Source: JAPLDA01 sp043787975 (GTDB lineage Bacteria; Bacteroidota; Bacteroidia; AKYH767-A; 2013-40CM-41-45). From it: a stretch of DNA of 64,000 nucleotides. Positions 8,455 to 17,618 of the stretch are shown in pieces; position 1 is the stretch's first letter; the number at the start of each line of letters is the position of its first letter. The notes under the pieces are model-generated. The model was not told the origin of the DNA. It was given only the letters and a program-made list of their open reading frames with translations, and did no database searches. Both the position numbers and the translations under genes were made by a program. The stretch lies in contig JAYVUK010000007.1 in assembly GCA_043787975.1 (NCBI GenBank), positions 28,119 to 92,118 of the forward strand, written 5' to 3'.

Positions 8455-10518
8455 TTACCTTACAAATCGTATTAGTAAAATTTCGATGGCAAGAAATATC
8501 AACGCAAGCAGCACACAATATTTCCAGAGTCGTACACCTTCCGTTAACTGGGCAATCGTATGGGTTAAATCCACGCTTTCAGGATTGATATTATTGAGTT
8601 TCAAGTCACTTCGCTTTTGAATTATTTCAGTCAGGTCATCCGGACTAAAACAACTTAGTTCAGATTCATTCCTGTCATAATTAAATGAAAGGTAAGACTG
8701 AATTTTGTTCTCACCGGTCAATGCATAGTTGCCTGCTTTTTTAATTTGATCATGTACCGAAATATAAGATTTACTTTCAACATTTTTTATTTCAGGGATG
8801 ATGTCAAATTTTATTTCATCATTCTTCAAATGAAAAACATTCTCTCCATTATTCACGAGGTTCCCAGACTCAATTTCTTCATCCCTTCCGATGATCAATG
8901 AAGGGTGAATCTCAGACGATGCCCTGAACGCAGCTTTTAGCATGATCGGAACAAAAATAGCGTGTCGTGGCAAATTACTGAATGCTTCATTCAATGGAAC
9001 TGAAGAAAGATAAACGCTTCCCTTTTTATAGTCATTCAGGAAAAGAAACGTATTGCCGCTGAGCAGCTTTAAGAGTGTTTCTTCTTTAGTTTTCAGATTT
9101 TTGCTGATTTGGAAATATTTTTTCACAACAGGTAAGTCAAGATTTTCCGGAACTGATTTTTTATTTTCAAAAACATCCGCAAAGATGGAATGTTGTGATT
9201 CGATCTTTGCCACTTTATCCTCTGCAGTGATTAGTTGCACCGGATAATTAATTCCAAGCGGTTCCAGAAAACCGCGGTAGCTTACAAAGTCTGTTTCAGC
9301 AGAAGGAAAGATGAATGCTGTTCCTCCATTCTCAATGTATTTTTTTAACTCCTGCGTCAATCCCGATGAAATTTCTTTCACTTCATTCAAAAGAATTAAT
9401 TGATAGGTCTTGAAAGAAGAATAATCAACCTGGTTCACGGAGGCATTGTTCAGAATAAAATACGTGTCGTTCCCGAAAAGAGCCTGCAGGTAAGGATTCG
9501 GAGAACTTCCATTCACAGCCAGAACATTCAGATGATCCTTTACATCAAACGAGAAAAAATAATTGTCATCGAATGTAACCGGGTAATCGGTGATTGAAAC
9601 CTGTGCTTGCTGCCATCCTGCTTCAGTAATTGTGAACGAGAGTTTCGCTTCAGCACTTCCTTTTGCTTCCACCTTTACGCTCGACAATGCTTTCTGAACT
9701 CCGTTAATCATGAGTTTAACAGGAATATTTTCTGCTGACTCCGATGAGTTATTTCGGATCTTCACGATCAGCTCGTTCACCGAATTGATTTGGATGAATG
9801 GTGTACTCATCCGGCATGTGTCAATAAACAAATTGTTCACTTTTGTCGGCACCACCGGGACAAGACTGATGGAAAGATTGGTATCTGATTTTATCTCCTC
9901 AAGATCAGATGTAGTCTTCTGAAAGTCCGATATTTCATAAGCAAGCTTTCCTGCTCTTGCATCAATTCCTTCGGCATGGTTCAACGCTTCGGCTTGTCTT
10001 GAAACAACCTCATCCAGCTTCTTTACAGAAGCTGTTGTCTGCACTTCGTCAACGAGTTGAAGGAATTCATCTCTATTTAATAACCGCTGATGGCGGGCTT
10101 CAAAATCGTTGGTGAGCAATTGAAAACGGTCGGTAGTTTTATAAGCTTGAACAATTTCGCGTGCTTTCTTTTTTGCAGTTTCGATCAGGCTTCCGTTTTT
10201 TCCAAGCGCATCCATGCTGAATGAGTTGTCGATGTAAACACTCACAGCCCTGGTTCCTGACATGACAACTCCTTTTGTTGCCGGGATATAAGGTTGAGCA
10301 AAGGCAAGAACGAGAAAAGAAACGGCAAGTATTCTTGATAACAGGATAAGAAGATGTTTTATCTTGGAACGGGACTGCGTATCTTGTTTTATTTCACGAA
10401 GAAAACGAACATTCGTAAAGTAAATCTTCTTGAACTTTCTGAAATTGAAGAGGTGGACGATAACCGGAATTGCGAGAGCTGAAAGGGCAAAAAGAAATCC
10501 GGGATAAATAAAATTCAT
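8455..10518 (-). CDS. BatA-like double-TM protein with von Willebrand A domain
   Basis: A 687-residue inner-membrane protein. It begins with the characteristic N-terminal double-TM module (YPGFLFALSALAIPVIVHLFN then HLLILLSRILAVSFLVLAFAQ). A periplasm-facing or cytoplasmic vWA domain follows, with the MIDAS motif DNSFS in VYIDNSFSMDALG. A long strand-rich region comes next, and it ends with a last TM (LLALIFLAIEILLIRFVR). Such proteins belong to the aerotolerance (Bat) type found across Bacteroidota; their exact role is open. I start at the ATG at 10518, because the 26 residues before it come from a stutter spacer. The dihydroorotase-like gene follows 13 nt later, so they are probably cotranscribed. 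Confidence 0.85.
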   Translation of the reverse strand: MNFIYPGFLFALSALAIPVIVHLFNFRKFKKIYFTNVRFLREIKQDTQSRSKIKHLLILLSRILAVSFLVLAFAQPYIPATKGVVMSGTRAVSVYIDNSFSMDALGKNGSLIETAKKKAREIVQAYKTTDRFQLLTNDFEARHQRLLNRDEFLQLVDEVQTTASVKKLDEVVSRQAEALNHAEGIDARAGKLAYEISDFQKTTSDLEEIKSDTNLSISLVPVVPTKVNNLFIDTCRMSTPFIQINSVNELIVKIRNNSSESAENIPVKLMINGVQKALSSVKVEAKGSAEAKLSFTITEAGWQQAQVSITDYPVTFDDNYFFSFDVKDHLNVLAVNGSSPNPYLQALFGNDTYFILNNASVNQVDYSSFKTYQLILLNEVKEISSGLTQELKKYIENGGTAFIFPSAETDFVSYRGFLEPLGINYPVQLITAEDKVAKIESQHSIFADVFENKKSVPENLDLPVVKKYFQISKNLKTKEETLLKLLSGNTFLFLNDYKKGSVYLSSVPLNEAFSNLPRHAIFVPIMLKAAFRASSEIHPSLIIGRDEEIESGNLVNNGENVFHLKNDEIKFDIIPEIKNVESKSYISVHDQIKKAGNYALTGENKIQSYLSFNYDRNESELSCFSPDDLTEIIQKRSDLKLNNINPESVDLTHTIAQLTEGVRLWKYCVLLALIFLAIEILLIRFVR

Positions 10519-10622
10519 AGTGTGCGAAGATAATGTGATAATGTGATAATTCGATAATGTACTGATGTGAAAATTTAGTCCACGGTCAACAGTCAACTGT
10601 GGAATGTCAACTGTGAACCTTT

Positions 10623-11402
10623 CTAAAACTTCTCAAACACTCCCAATCCGAACAAGGCAAAATCATATTTTACAGGGTCATTTGAATCAAACTTTTTCAG
10701 ATTGTTTGTCAATTCTACTGTTGCTTTCCAGTCGTTTTGCTTTCGCTTTAACAAGCCGAGTTTCCTGGCAACTCTTCCTGAATGCACATCCAGAGGACAC
10801 AGTAAATAGGAAGGAGATATTTCCTTCCAGATGCCGAAATCAACACTTGATTTATCCTTTCTCACCATCCAACGCAGAAACATGTTTAAACGCTTGGCAG
10901 CAGAGCCGGTAGACGGATCAGAAAAATGTTTTTCATTTCTTTTCAGATGCTGAAGTTCAAAGAACACCTTGCGTGCATTAAGAATTGAATGAAGAATATC
11001 AGCATTATCATTCAGGTTATTTGTAGCAAAAATGGTTGAAAGACTTGTATGATTCTTATAGATATTCTGCAACGATTTTAAAAAGAAGATACAGTCATCA
11101 GCATGAAAAGTCCGGTGAACAAACTTCCGGAAAGGATCGAGGTCATCTTCAGTAAAGTTTGAAATGAATTGGTGGGGATCATCATCCATCCAGCGCATGA
11201 GCTGGCGTGCATTACGAAGAATTGTTTTGCGTTGACCCCAGGCAATGGTTGCAGAAAGGAAACCGGCAATTTCAATGTCTTCCTTTTTTGAAAACAGGTG
11301 AGGAATAGAAACAGGATCCGTTTCAATGAATTTACTGTTGTTGTAAAGAAAAAACTTCTCCTCCAAAAAATCCTGTAGTTCTGCTGCCTTCAGCTTTCTC
11401 AT
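10623..11402 (-). CDS. TIGR02757 family protein (DUF2400)
   Basis: 259 residues that match the TIGR02757 family along the whole length: EIAGFLSATIAWGQRKTILRNA near the start, FFLKSLQNIY, SAAKRLNMFLRWMVRKD in the middle, and LDVHSGRVARKLGLL plus NDPVKYDFALFGLGV at the end. The helical pattern and GRVARKLGL / DPVKYDFALFG blocks suggest kinship with helix-hairpin-helix DNA glycosylase folds, but no function is established. It has no signal peptide. It lies upstream of the BatA-like gene, separated by a 104-bp spacer of stutter words. Confidence 0.9.
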   Translation of the reverse strand: MRKLKAAELQDFLEEKFFLYNNSKFIETDPVSIPHLFSKKEDIEIAGFLSATIAWGQRKTILRNARQLMRWMDDDPHQFISNFTEDDLDPFRKFVHRTFHADDCIFFLKSLQNIYKNHTSLSTIFATNNLNDNADILHSILNARKVFFELQHLKRNEKHFSDPSTGSAAKRLNMFLRWMVRKDKSSVDFGIWKEISPSYLLCPLDVHSGRVARKLGLLKRKQNDWKATVELTNNLKKFDSNDPVKYDFALFGLGVFEKF

Positions 11403-11449
11403 TCGTCAGCGAAAATACACGAATCGTTTAACGCGTTAAAAATAATTTT

Positions 11450-11890
11450 TCAGAATAGATTGGAGCTAATGAGGTTAATATCGATGGGTTTGTGGAAGAA
11501 TCTGATTACACTTTTAAACATCAGCGCCCGGTGCCTATCCATTGCATTTCGGGAGGACGTAACCACAATAATTTTGCATTTGTTCCTCACAAACTCACCC
11601 AACTTGCTGAACTCTGCAAGGAATTCAAAACCGCTCATCAGAGGCATGTTGAGATCGAGGAAAATGATATCGGGAACCTCACTAAGCCGGTCAATATTTT
11701 TTAAGAAATCAATGACCCGTTCAGCATTCCTTTCCTCGTGAATCTCTTTGGCAAATGAAATTTTATTCAAAATTGTCCGGCTAACAAACAGATCCACTTC
11801 GCTGTCATCAATCAACAATACTTTTTTGAAACGCGGAGTTGGTTTTACGTCAGGTGGATAACTGGTTGGATCAAGTCTTTTTGCAGCCAT
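11450..11890 (-). CDS. Single-domain response regulator (CheY-like receiver)
   Basis: A 146-residue receiver with no output domain. The acidic pair is D28-D29 (LLIDDSEVD), the phospho-acceptor D79 is in IIFLDLNMPLMSG, the switch threonine T111 is in VVTSS, and the conserved K134 is in FFHKP. About 20 basic residues precede the receiver. The variant with VDLFV after the acidic pair is common in Bacteroidota receivers linked to hybrid kinases. No kinase lies next to it, so its partner is unknown. Confidence 0.92.
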   Translation of the reverse strand: MAAKRLDPTSYPPDVKPTPRFKKVLLIDDSEVDLFVSRTILNKISFAKEIHEERNAERVIDFLKNIDRLSEVPDIIFLDLNMPLMSGFEFLAEFSKLGEFVRNKCKIIVVTSSRNAMDRHRALMFKSVIRFFHKPIDINLISSNLF

Positions 11891-12226
11891 GAGTTAACGG
11901 GTTTTGAGTTAAGTTAGGTCAAAAGTATTCCGTCTATACTCTTATTAAAAGGGACAACTCCAAAAGAATGAGACATGTAATAATTAAAAAAATGATCAAA
12001 ATTATTAAAATAATTTAATAAAATATTCAAGTAATGAAATTAAAGTATGAAGTATTTTACTTCACTAAATCAAATTTTATTATTGATTTTAAATGACCTA
12101 TAATTTTGTTAATAAATAAAATTTGGACAAAAAAATTTTTACCCCAACTTGCATAAAAGTTAGACATAAAAATAATTAAAATGAGAAAATCTCGCTTTTA
12201 ATTAGGACTGATTGATACGCTAAATT
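11891..12226. other. AT-rich non-coding spacer
   Basis: A 336-bp stretch that is strongly A+T-rich, with short poly-A/T runs and no convincing frame. Near 12184-12200 a small GAGA/TCTC hairpin followed by T-rich sequence could terminate the small gene to its right on the minus strand. I see nothing else in it. Confidence 0.5.
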
Positions 12227-12424
12227 TTATTGTATTGGATCCACATTATCTCCAATCACAATTGCATCCAAAGCACCATCACCACCTAGTGTTTGGTAAT
12301 CTGCATTGTTCTTCATCTGTTGGATGACGTCTTGTTTGTTGAGTTCACCGGAACCAACAAGCTTTCCTTGGTCGTTATAAGAAAATCCAAAAGAAAGCAA
12401 TACTGAAATGAGTAATTGTAACAT
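12227..12424 (-). CDS. Small putative secreted protein, unknown
   Basis: A 65-residue open frame starting MLQLLISVLLSFGFSYNDQ. A short hydrophobic leader (residues 1-14) precedes a polar acidic tail (GELNKQDVIQQMKNN...DAIVIGDNVDPIQ). Codon choice resembles neighbouring genes, which supports it being real, although it is short. It is divergent from the 515-residue gene at 12539, separated by 114 bp of A+T-rich DNA. I do not recognise the family. It could be a small exported peptide or a spurious frame. Confidence 0.45.
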   Translation of the reverse strand: MLQLLISVLLSFGFSYNDQGKLVGSGELNKQDVIQQMKNNADYQTLGGDGALDAIVIGDNVDPIQ

Positions 12425-12538
12425 GTTTTAAGTTGATTTAATTGTTTAACTATACTAATATAAATTATTGATTAAATGAAATATATGAATAATTCATAAT
12501 ATCCTTACAAATTAAGAAAATAATTAACAAAATAGCAA

Positions 12539-14086
12539 ATGAATTCACTAAATATATTAAGAAGTGTCCTTTATAAACTTAAAAAAGAAGAGGTTAAATC
12601 ACTTATTAATTTTCTCAAATACCATCAAAAACAAGTAAAGGATCAATCTTTAAAAAGCATTAAGCTTGTGAAACTGCTCTTATCGAAAAGGGATATTTCC
12701 TCAAATGATCTCCAACTTTTACTTTATAAAAAATTAAATTATCATGCTTTTACTAAGCTTATTAATCGTTTAAAAGATAAGATTTATGAAATAATACTAT
12801 TTGATGGCAATCTTGGGAGACTGGAAAATTATGGACGAAGAAATCGAGCAATCTTTGATTTAAGGAAAAAGCTTTTGCAAAGTGAAGTGATGTATTTGAG
12901 AGGAATGAATGATGAAATTGAAGGATTCCAAAACAGGATAATTACCTCTGCTAAACAATACGAAATTTATGATGCATTAATAGAAGCGTTACAAGCCAAA
13001 CAACGGTATCTGTCCTTCCGATCTGGCTCTGCCGCAAATCTGAAGATCAAAAAAGAAATTATCTTTTTTGAAAAGAGCAGAAAAGCGTACAGCATTGCCC
13101 TCGATATCTACAATTCGCTTTCTGCTAAGATTAATTTTTCTTCTTCCTATTTGGACTATAAAGATGAGCTGGATCAAGCATTAGAAAAATTAAAAGCAGA
13201 TTATGAAGAGACTAACTCATCATCTGTAGGATATTATTATTTGTTCCTATTAACAGAGTATTACCAGAACAATTCTGATTTTTCAAATGCTCAAAAAACA
13301 TTACTCCGTTTAAAAGAATTACTTGAAAACAACATTGCTATTTATACCAAATTTAGAATCGGGATCACTATTGTAAATATTGCGAACAATAGACTTCTGA
13401 TGTATGATTTTAAAGATAGCTTATTACATTCCAAAGATGCACTTCATTTTTTTTCGGATAGTGTTGTCAATACAGGAGTTGCAAAAGAAATCGAGTTTTA
13501 TGCTCTATTTTATTCTGATAAAATTACAGAATCCGAACAATTAATCGAAGAATTATATCACGCTTCGCGTACCTCTAAAACGCCTTTCCTTTATAGCAAA
13601 CGAGCGTATCTTTTAGCATGTCTCAAAACATTAAAAGGCGAGTTCAATCACTCCGCTGAATTGCTTTCTGAAGTAAGCGAGATTGAAAAAGACAAAGAAG
13701 GATGGAACATCGGAAAACGGATTCTAACCATCATTAACCGCATTGAGATGAATGATTTTGAATCGGTGGATTTGCAGGTTCAGAATTTAGAAAAGCACAT
13801 TAAACGAACGCTAAAGAGCAAGCATGTTCGCAAGAGAAATATTTTCATTCTGCGCATCCTTTTAAAACTAATCAACGAGCAGTTCGATTTTCAAAAAGTT
13901 TATAAAAACCGTGTGCGCTATTTCAATTTACTCGAATCAGATCATGTTGATTATCGCTGGCAAATCAAAAGTCCTGAGTTAATTATCTTTCACGAATGGT
14001 TCAAAAGTAAAATGGAAAATCGCCCTTACAACCATGTTGCCGCTATTGAAAAAGAGAAAGAACACAGTCTCGCTGTGAACAGTTGA
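12539..14086 (+). CDS. Large helical-repeat protein, unknown
   Basis: A 515-residue protein without a signal peptide. Nearly all of it predicts as amphipathic helices, with paired-helix spacing typical of TPR-like solenoids (for example YYLFLLTEYYQNNSDFSNAQKTLLRLKELL and AYLLACLKTLKGEFNHSAELLSEV). The first 120 residues are very lysine- and leucine-rich. No enzyme motif is visible. The first half of the gene is markedly more A+T-rich than the second. It faces the next gene convergently with a gap of only 6 nt. A scaffold or protein-interaction role is a guess from the fold. Confidence 0.75.
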   Translation: MNSLNILRSVLYKLKKEEVKSLINFLKYHQKQVKDQSLKSIKLVKLLLSKRDISSNDLQLLLYKKLNYHAFTKLINRLKDKIYEIILFDGNLGRLENYGRRNRAIFDLRKKLLQSEVMYLRGMNDEIEGFQNRIITSAKQYEIYDALIEALQAKQRYLSFRSGSAANLKIKKEIIFFEKSRKAYSIALDIYNSLSAKINFSSSYLDYKDELDQALEKLKADYEETNSSSVGYYYLFLLTEYYQNNSDFSNAQKTLLRLKELLENNIAIYTKFRIGITIVNIANNRLLMYDFKDSLLHSKDALHFFSDSVVNTGVAKEIEFYALFYSDKITESEQLIEELYHASRTSKTPFLYSKRAYLLACLKTLKGEFNHSAELLSEVSEIEKDKEGWNIGKRILTIINRIEMNDFESVDLQVQNLEKHIKRTLKSKHVRKRNIFILRILLKLINEQFDFQKVYKNRVRYFNLLESDHVDYRWQIKSPELIIFHEWFKSKMENRPYNHVAAIEKEKEHSLAVNS

Positions 14087-14092
14087 GTTGAG

Positions 14093-14686
14093 TTATTTCG
14101 TACTGATTAACAAAGTGCCGTATAAAAGAAAACTTCCCAGGCAACCGATTCCAAAATTTTTCATCACATGACTGCCCTTTTTGTCTTTCGCCTTTGCTAC
14201 ATAACCGTTAAAATAATCGGGATTGCTTAAAAGGTTTTGATCCGGGCATCCGAGATTTTCCTTGCGTGGAGGAGTCGCAGAAAATGCAACTGCCGGAATA
14301 ACTCCAATTGCATTGAGAGGAAGCGTCAACCCAAGCGTCCATCTTGCAGCAGGTTTATAATTCGTGTAATAAATCTCCGCATCATGTTGCCCTTTCAGGT
14401 ACATTTCACTCAGTGGTTGGATGGCAGGCTTAACCTGCCTGGTTGGAGAAACAAGGTTAAATGTATCCACGCTTCCATTTTGATAGCGAATCAGGCTTAG
14501 CTCGCTTTTCGGAAGCACGTAAGAAGGTCCTTCGATGTTTTCAAACTTCTTATACCTGATATCACTTTTGTCAATTTCGAGAACTTTGGCAGGAATGCGT
14601 GTTCCGTTTTTCTGAACAATGGTATCCTGAGCATAAGAAAACCGGTTGAGAAAAAGGAGGAAGACAAAAAGGAGCAGGTGTTTCAT
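14093..14686 (-). CDS. Exported protein with KNG-x-IxAKV-EI motif
   Basis: 197 residues with a clear signal peptide (MKHLLLFVFLLFLNRFSYAQ, cleavage after AQ). The mature part begins DTIVQKNGTRIPAKVLEIDKSDIRYKKF, then GPSYVLPKSELSLIRYQNG. This block is widespread in Bacteroidota envelope proteins and has no assigned function. The second half contains two hydrophobic stretches (about 118-135 and 176-193) that may be TM segments. It converges on the solenoid gene. An envelope location is well supported; the role is not known. Confidence 0.75.
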   Translation of the reverse strand: MKHLLLFVFLLFLNRFSYAQDTIVQKNGTRIPAKVLEIDKSDIRYKKFENIEGPSYVLPKSELSLIRYQNGSVDTFNLVSPTRQVKPAIQPLSEMYLKGQHDAEIYYTNYKPAARWTLGLTLPLNAIGVIPAVAFSATPPRKENLGCPDQNLLSNPDYFNGYVAKAKDKKGSHVMKNFGIGCLGSFLLYGTLLISTK

Positions 14687-14780
14687 CGCTGCAATAATAC
14701 AAACAGTTCAACGAATTATTACATCGTAAATTAATCATTCCCGGTTGCTTATTGAGTTCATCTGCTTCCGGGATAGTCAT

Positions 14781-14817
14781 AAAAAAAATGCAGGATCTGT
14801 GACCCTGCATTTTTTTT
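14781..14817. terminator. Bidirectional intrinsic terminator
   Basis: Stem ATGCAGG / CCCTGCAT with a short loop, flanked by A8 on the left and T8 on the right. It sits about 20 bp past the stop of the heptad-repeat gene (14839-15237, minus). It is one of the most canonical terminators in the window. Confidence 0.9.
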
Positions 14818-14838
14818 ATTTTGTGTCAAGAAGAAAAA

Positions 14839-15237
14839 TTATTTGCTCTTCTTGTTTTCATGATGTTGTTTATGCTGACCATAATGATGACCATTATTCT
14901 TATGTTCTTTGTTCTGTCCATAATGGTTACCATTATCTTCATGCTTTGCTTTTTTGTCTTGCTGAATATCTTTTTTGTCATTTTTCAATTCAGCCTTGTC
15001 ACCTTTGATTTCTGCTTTGTCTGCCTTTGCCTGAACTTTATTGCCGGCAACTTTATCCTGTTTCAAATTTTGTTTGTCATTCTTAAGCTCGGCTTTGTCT
15101 TGTTTAATTTCAACCCGGTCTTGCTTAATGTCAGATTTCGTAGCAGGAGTTGTTGCTGCATTCGCAGCAGGAGTTGTTTGTGCAAATGCAGAAGCAGTAA
15201 ATACGACGGCAACTGCGAGGCTCATTAATTTTTTCAT
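14839..15237 (-). CDS. Exported lysine-rich heptad-repeat protein with His-rich tail
   Basis: 132 residues: a signal peptide (MKKLMSLAVAVVFTASAFAQ), an Ala/Thr linker, then about eight copies of a 7-residue unit close to xELKnDK (VEIKQDK, AELKNDK, QNLKQDK, AEIKGDK, AELKNDK, DIQQDKK). The tail is rich in His, Asn and Gln and contains HYGQ twice (NHYGQNKEHKNN, HHYGQHKQHH). The repeat should form a long charged helix or coiled coil in the periplasm. The tail could bind metal; both points are inference. It has its own strong terminator. Similar DK-repeat proteins occur in related bacteria, with unknown role. Confidence 0.8.
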   Translation of the reverse strand: MKKLMSLAVAVVFTASAFAQTTPAANAATTPATKSDIKQDRVEIKQDKAELKNDKQNLKQDKVAGNKVQAKADKAEIKGDKAELKNDKKDIQQDKKAKHEDNGNHYGQNKEHKNNGHHYGQHKQHHENKKSK

Positions 15238-15421
15238 ATTGTTTTCTGTTTTAGTTTTGAGCTGCTAAGATGGGTACAAATGCCTAAAGGTTTAATGAAG
15301 TTTAATTTAATTATTCAGAAAGCATTCCTAATTCAAAGAAAAGACGCTGAATTTTGATCAAAAGTAATTTTTCCGTTACAAATTGTTTTACTTTGCATTG
15401 ATTTCTTGATCAATCAAAATT

Positions 15422-15706
15422 ATGATTCAATCGAAATTAATAGTGAAGGAAGATATTCCGAAGTTGAAAATTCCGAACAGGGAGGTTTTAGCAAGCGAAG
15501 AAGAAATACGCAAACGAAAATCAGATTTGGAAAACGCAATGAAGCTTGGCAACAATGAGCATAACAAAGTGAAAATAGTTTTCCAGAGTGAAGAAGGAGT
15601 CATGATGGTGGAAACCACGGTATGGGAAATGACACAAAACTATGTCATCCTGAAATCCAATACCCACATGCCAATTCGCAGCATTCATCACATCGAACTG
15701 CTATAA
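15422..15706 (+). CDS. Conserved small protein with SH3-like C-terminal half
   Basis: A 94-residue cytoplasmic protein. The first half is a charged helix (SEEEIRKRKSDLENAMKLGN). The second half is strand-rich (KVKIVFQSEEGVMMVETTVWEM, then YVILKSNTHMPIRSIHHIEL), a pattern that suits a small barrel of the Sm or SH3 kind. It is probably a conserved Bacteroidota protein with no assigned function. A weak resemblance to the Rho-binding protein Rof is only a shape argument. It lies 74 bp upstream of lemA and might share a transcript with it. Confidence 0.7.
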   Translation: MIQSKLIVKEDIPKLKIPNREVLASEEEIRKRKSDLENAMKLGNNEHNKVKIVFQSEEGVMMVETTVWEMTQNYVILKSNTHMPIRSIHHIELL

Positions 15707-15779
15707 TACCTGACAAAGTGCTATGAGAAATTACTCGGTGCAATAGTTGACAAACCCGCAAACTTAAAACACAAACACT

Positions 15780-16355
15780 ATGAAAAAATACACCATCTGG
15801 ATTGTACTTGGAGTTTTAGTATTGATAGGTATCGTTGGATACAATGGATTAGTCGGTTCACGCGAAAACGTAAACAAAGCGTGGGCAAATGTTGAAACTT
15901 CTTATCAACGCAGGGCTGACTTGGTTCCGAACTTAGTAAGCACGGTAAAAGGAGCTGCTGATTTTGAAAAGTCAACATTGGAAGCCGTGACGCAGGCAAG
16001 AGCCAATGCCACTTCCATGCACATTGACGCAAATGATCTTACTCCTGAAAAGTTGCAGCAATTCCAGCAAGCACAATCACAACTGAGCGGAGCGCTCGGA
16101 CGGTTGCTGGCAGTTGCCGAAAATTATCCTCAGCTGAAAGCCGTTCAGGGTTTCCAGGATTTGCAGGCACAATTGGAAGGAACTGAAAACCGCATCAATG
16201 AAGCGCGCAGACAATTCAACGAAGCCGCACAGTCATACAATACTGCGCGTCAAAAATTTCCACGCGTGATCATAGCTAGTCTTTTTGGGTTTAAAGACAA
16301 ACCTTATTACGAAGCAGATAAAGGATCTGAGAAGGCTCCTACCGTTAAATTCTGA
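15780..16355 (+). CDS. lemA: LemA family protein
   Basis: 191 residues. One N-terminal membrane segment (WIVLGVLVLIGIVGYNGLV) is followed by a long helical bundle with the family signature VNKAWANVETSYQRRADLVPNLV and later AVAENYPQLKAVQGFQDLQ and EGTENRINEARRQFNEA. The family length (about 185-200) is matched. LemA proteins are membrane-anchored helical hairpins found next to TPM-domain genes, as here. The molecular role is unsettled. The stop codon overlaps the next ATG by one base, so the three genes 15780-17618 look like one operon. Confidence 0.95.
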   Translation: MKKYTIWIVLGVLVLIGIVGYNGLVGSRENVNKAWANVETSYQRRADLVPNLVSTVKGAADFEKSTLEAVTQARANATSMHIDANDLTPEKLQQFQQAQSQLSGALGRLLAVAENYPQLKAVQGFQDLQAQLEGTENRINEARRQFNEAAQSYNTARQKFPRVIIASLFGFKDKPYYEADKGSEKAPTVKF

Positions 16356-16792
16356 TGAGTGCAGAAAATAATTTTTCAGACACGGATCGTGAACTGATTC
16401 TCGCTTCTGTAAAAGCAGCCGAGAAGAATACATCAGGAGAAATACGCTTGTTCATTGAAGAAACCTGCAATGAAAATGTATTGGATCGCGCTGCTTTTAT
16501 TTTCAAAGAACTTAAGATGCATGAAACCAAACAACGCAATGGTGTGTTGTTTTATCTTGCTCTGAAGTCGCGTAAGTTTGCCATTCTTGGCGATGCGGGA
16601 ATTCATTCCTCGGTACACAAGGATTTCTGGCATGACATCAAACTTGAAATGCAACATCATTTCACCGAGGGAGATTTTGTTAGCGGTTTGAACAAAGGAA
16701 TACGAATGGCGGGAGAAACATTACAAAAGAAATTCCCGTGCCGGAAAAATGATGCAAATGAATTGTCGGATGATATTGTTTTTGGAAAGTAA
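16355..16792 (+). CDS. TPM domain protein, soluble form
   Basis: 145 residues of the TPM (TLP18.3/Psb32/MOLO-1) domain. Key text is KAAEKNTSGEIRLFIEE near the start, RNGVLFYLALKSRKFAILGDAGIH in the centre, and FVSGLNKGIRMAGETLQKKFP at the end. It has no signal peptide or TM segment and presumably sits on the cytoplasmic face, unlike its downstream partner. It is coupled to lemA by a 1-nt overlap. Confidence 0.9.
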   Translation: MSAENNFSDTDRELILASVKAAEKNTSGEIRLFIEETCNENVLDRAAFIFKELKMHETKQRNGVLFYLALKSRKFAILGDAGIHSSVHKDFWHDIKLEMQHHFTEGDFVSGLNKGIRMAGETLQKKFPCRKNDANELSDDIVFGK

Positions 16793-16808
16793 TAATGAAT
16801 AAATAATA

Positions 16809-17618
16809 ATGAATAAAGTGCTTTATACGTTGAAAAATCTATCAGCTAATATTTTTATTACTTTTTCATTATTACTTATTCCTTTTTTTTCTCTCGCTGA
16901 TGATTTCCCTGAACGTTCTAACACCCTCGTTACCGATTACACAAGTACGCTTAGCCAACAGGAGCAAATTTCTCTTGAGCAAAAGCTGGTTGCCTTCAAT
17001 GATTCGACCTCAACGCAAATTGCAGTGGTCGTTTTACGTTCTGTCGGTGGCTATGACATTTCAGATTATACCGTTCAGCTTTTTAATAAATGGAAAATCG
17101 GACAAGAGAAAAAAAACAACGGTGTACTCATCCTGGTTGCGAAAGAAGACCGAAAAATGTGGATCACAACAGGACATGGTATCGAAGGCGTACTGCCTGA
17201 TGTGCTTTGTAAAAGAATCATTGAAAAAGACATCGTTCCAAATTTCAAAGCCGGAGATTTTTACCAGGGTCTTGACCAGGCAACCAATTCAATCATGTCC
17301 ATCGTAAAAGGAGAATTTACTGCCGATGAATACATGAAACACAAAACAAATAAAAATGTTCCATGGTTTCCTTTCCTGATGTTTATTTTTATTTTCGTGA
17401 TCGTAATTTTTTCTAAAGTTTCACGGACAAGAAGATATGCGAGTACAAATCATTTGGGTTTCTGGGCCGCCTGGGCATTGCTGAATGCAGCATCAAACAG
17501 AAGTCGTGGTTCGTGGGGAGGATTTTCGGGAGGCGGCGGCTTTGGAAGTGGTGGTGGAGGATTCGGTGGCTTTGGTGGTGGAAGTTCCGGTGGCGGTGGT
17601 GCCGGCGGAAGTTGGTAA
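16809..17618 (+). CDS. TPM domain membrane protein with Gly-rich tail (YgcG type)
   Basis: 269 residues: signal peptide (about 1-30, ending SLADDFPERSN), a TPM domain (LVTDYTSTLSQQEQISLEQKL ... NNGVLILVAKEDRKMWITTGHGIEGVLPD), one membrane helix (FPFLMFIFIFVIVIFS, about 180-196), and a tail of about 35 residues that is almost only Gly and Ser. Topology puts the TPM domain outside the inner membrane. This architecture regularly accompanies LemA. The DNA for the tail is repetitive because of its composition and is not a separate repeat element. Confidence 0.9.
   Translation: MNKVLYTLKNLSANIFITFSLLLIPFFSLADDFPERSNTLVTDYTSTLSQQEQISLEQKLVAFNDSTSTQIAVVVLRSVGGYDISDYTVQLFNKWKIGQEKKNNGVLILVAKEDRKMWITTGHGIEGVLPDVLCKRIIEKDIVPNFKAGDFYQGLDQATNSIMSIVKGEFTADEYMKHKTNKNVPWFPFLMFIFIFVIVIFSKVSRTRRYASTNHLGFWAAWALLNAASNRSRGSWGGFSGGGGFGSGGGGFGGFGGGSSGGGGAGGSW

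Noticed and set aside
9053..9922. Several plus-strand frames of 64-70 codons
   Set aside because: All are shadows of the BatA-like gene on the minus strand.
14821..15228. A 135-codon plus-strand frame opposite the heptad-repeat gene
   Set aside because: It is Cys- and Phe-rich, has no known domain and mirrors the codons of the minus-strand gene, which has a signal peptide and its own terminator.
17510..17610. Possible tandem repeat or CRISPR-like unit
   Set aside because: The repetition is codons for Gly and Ser in the tail of a membrane protein; there are no spacers.
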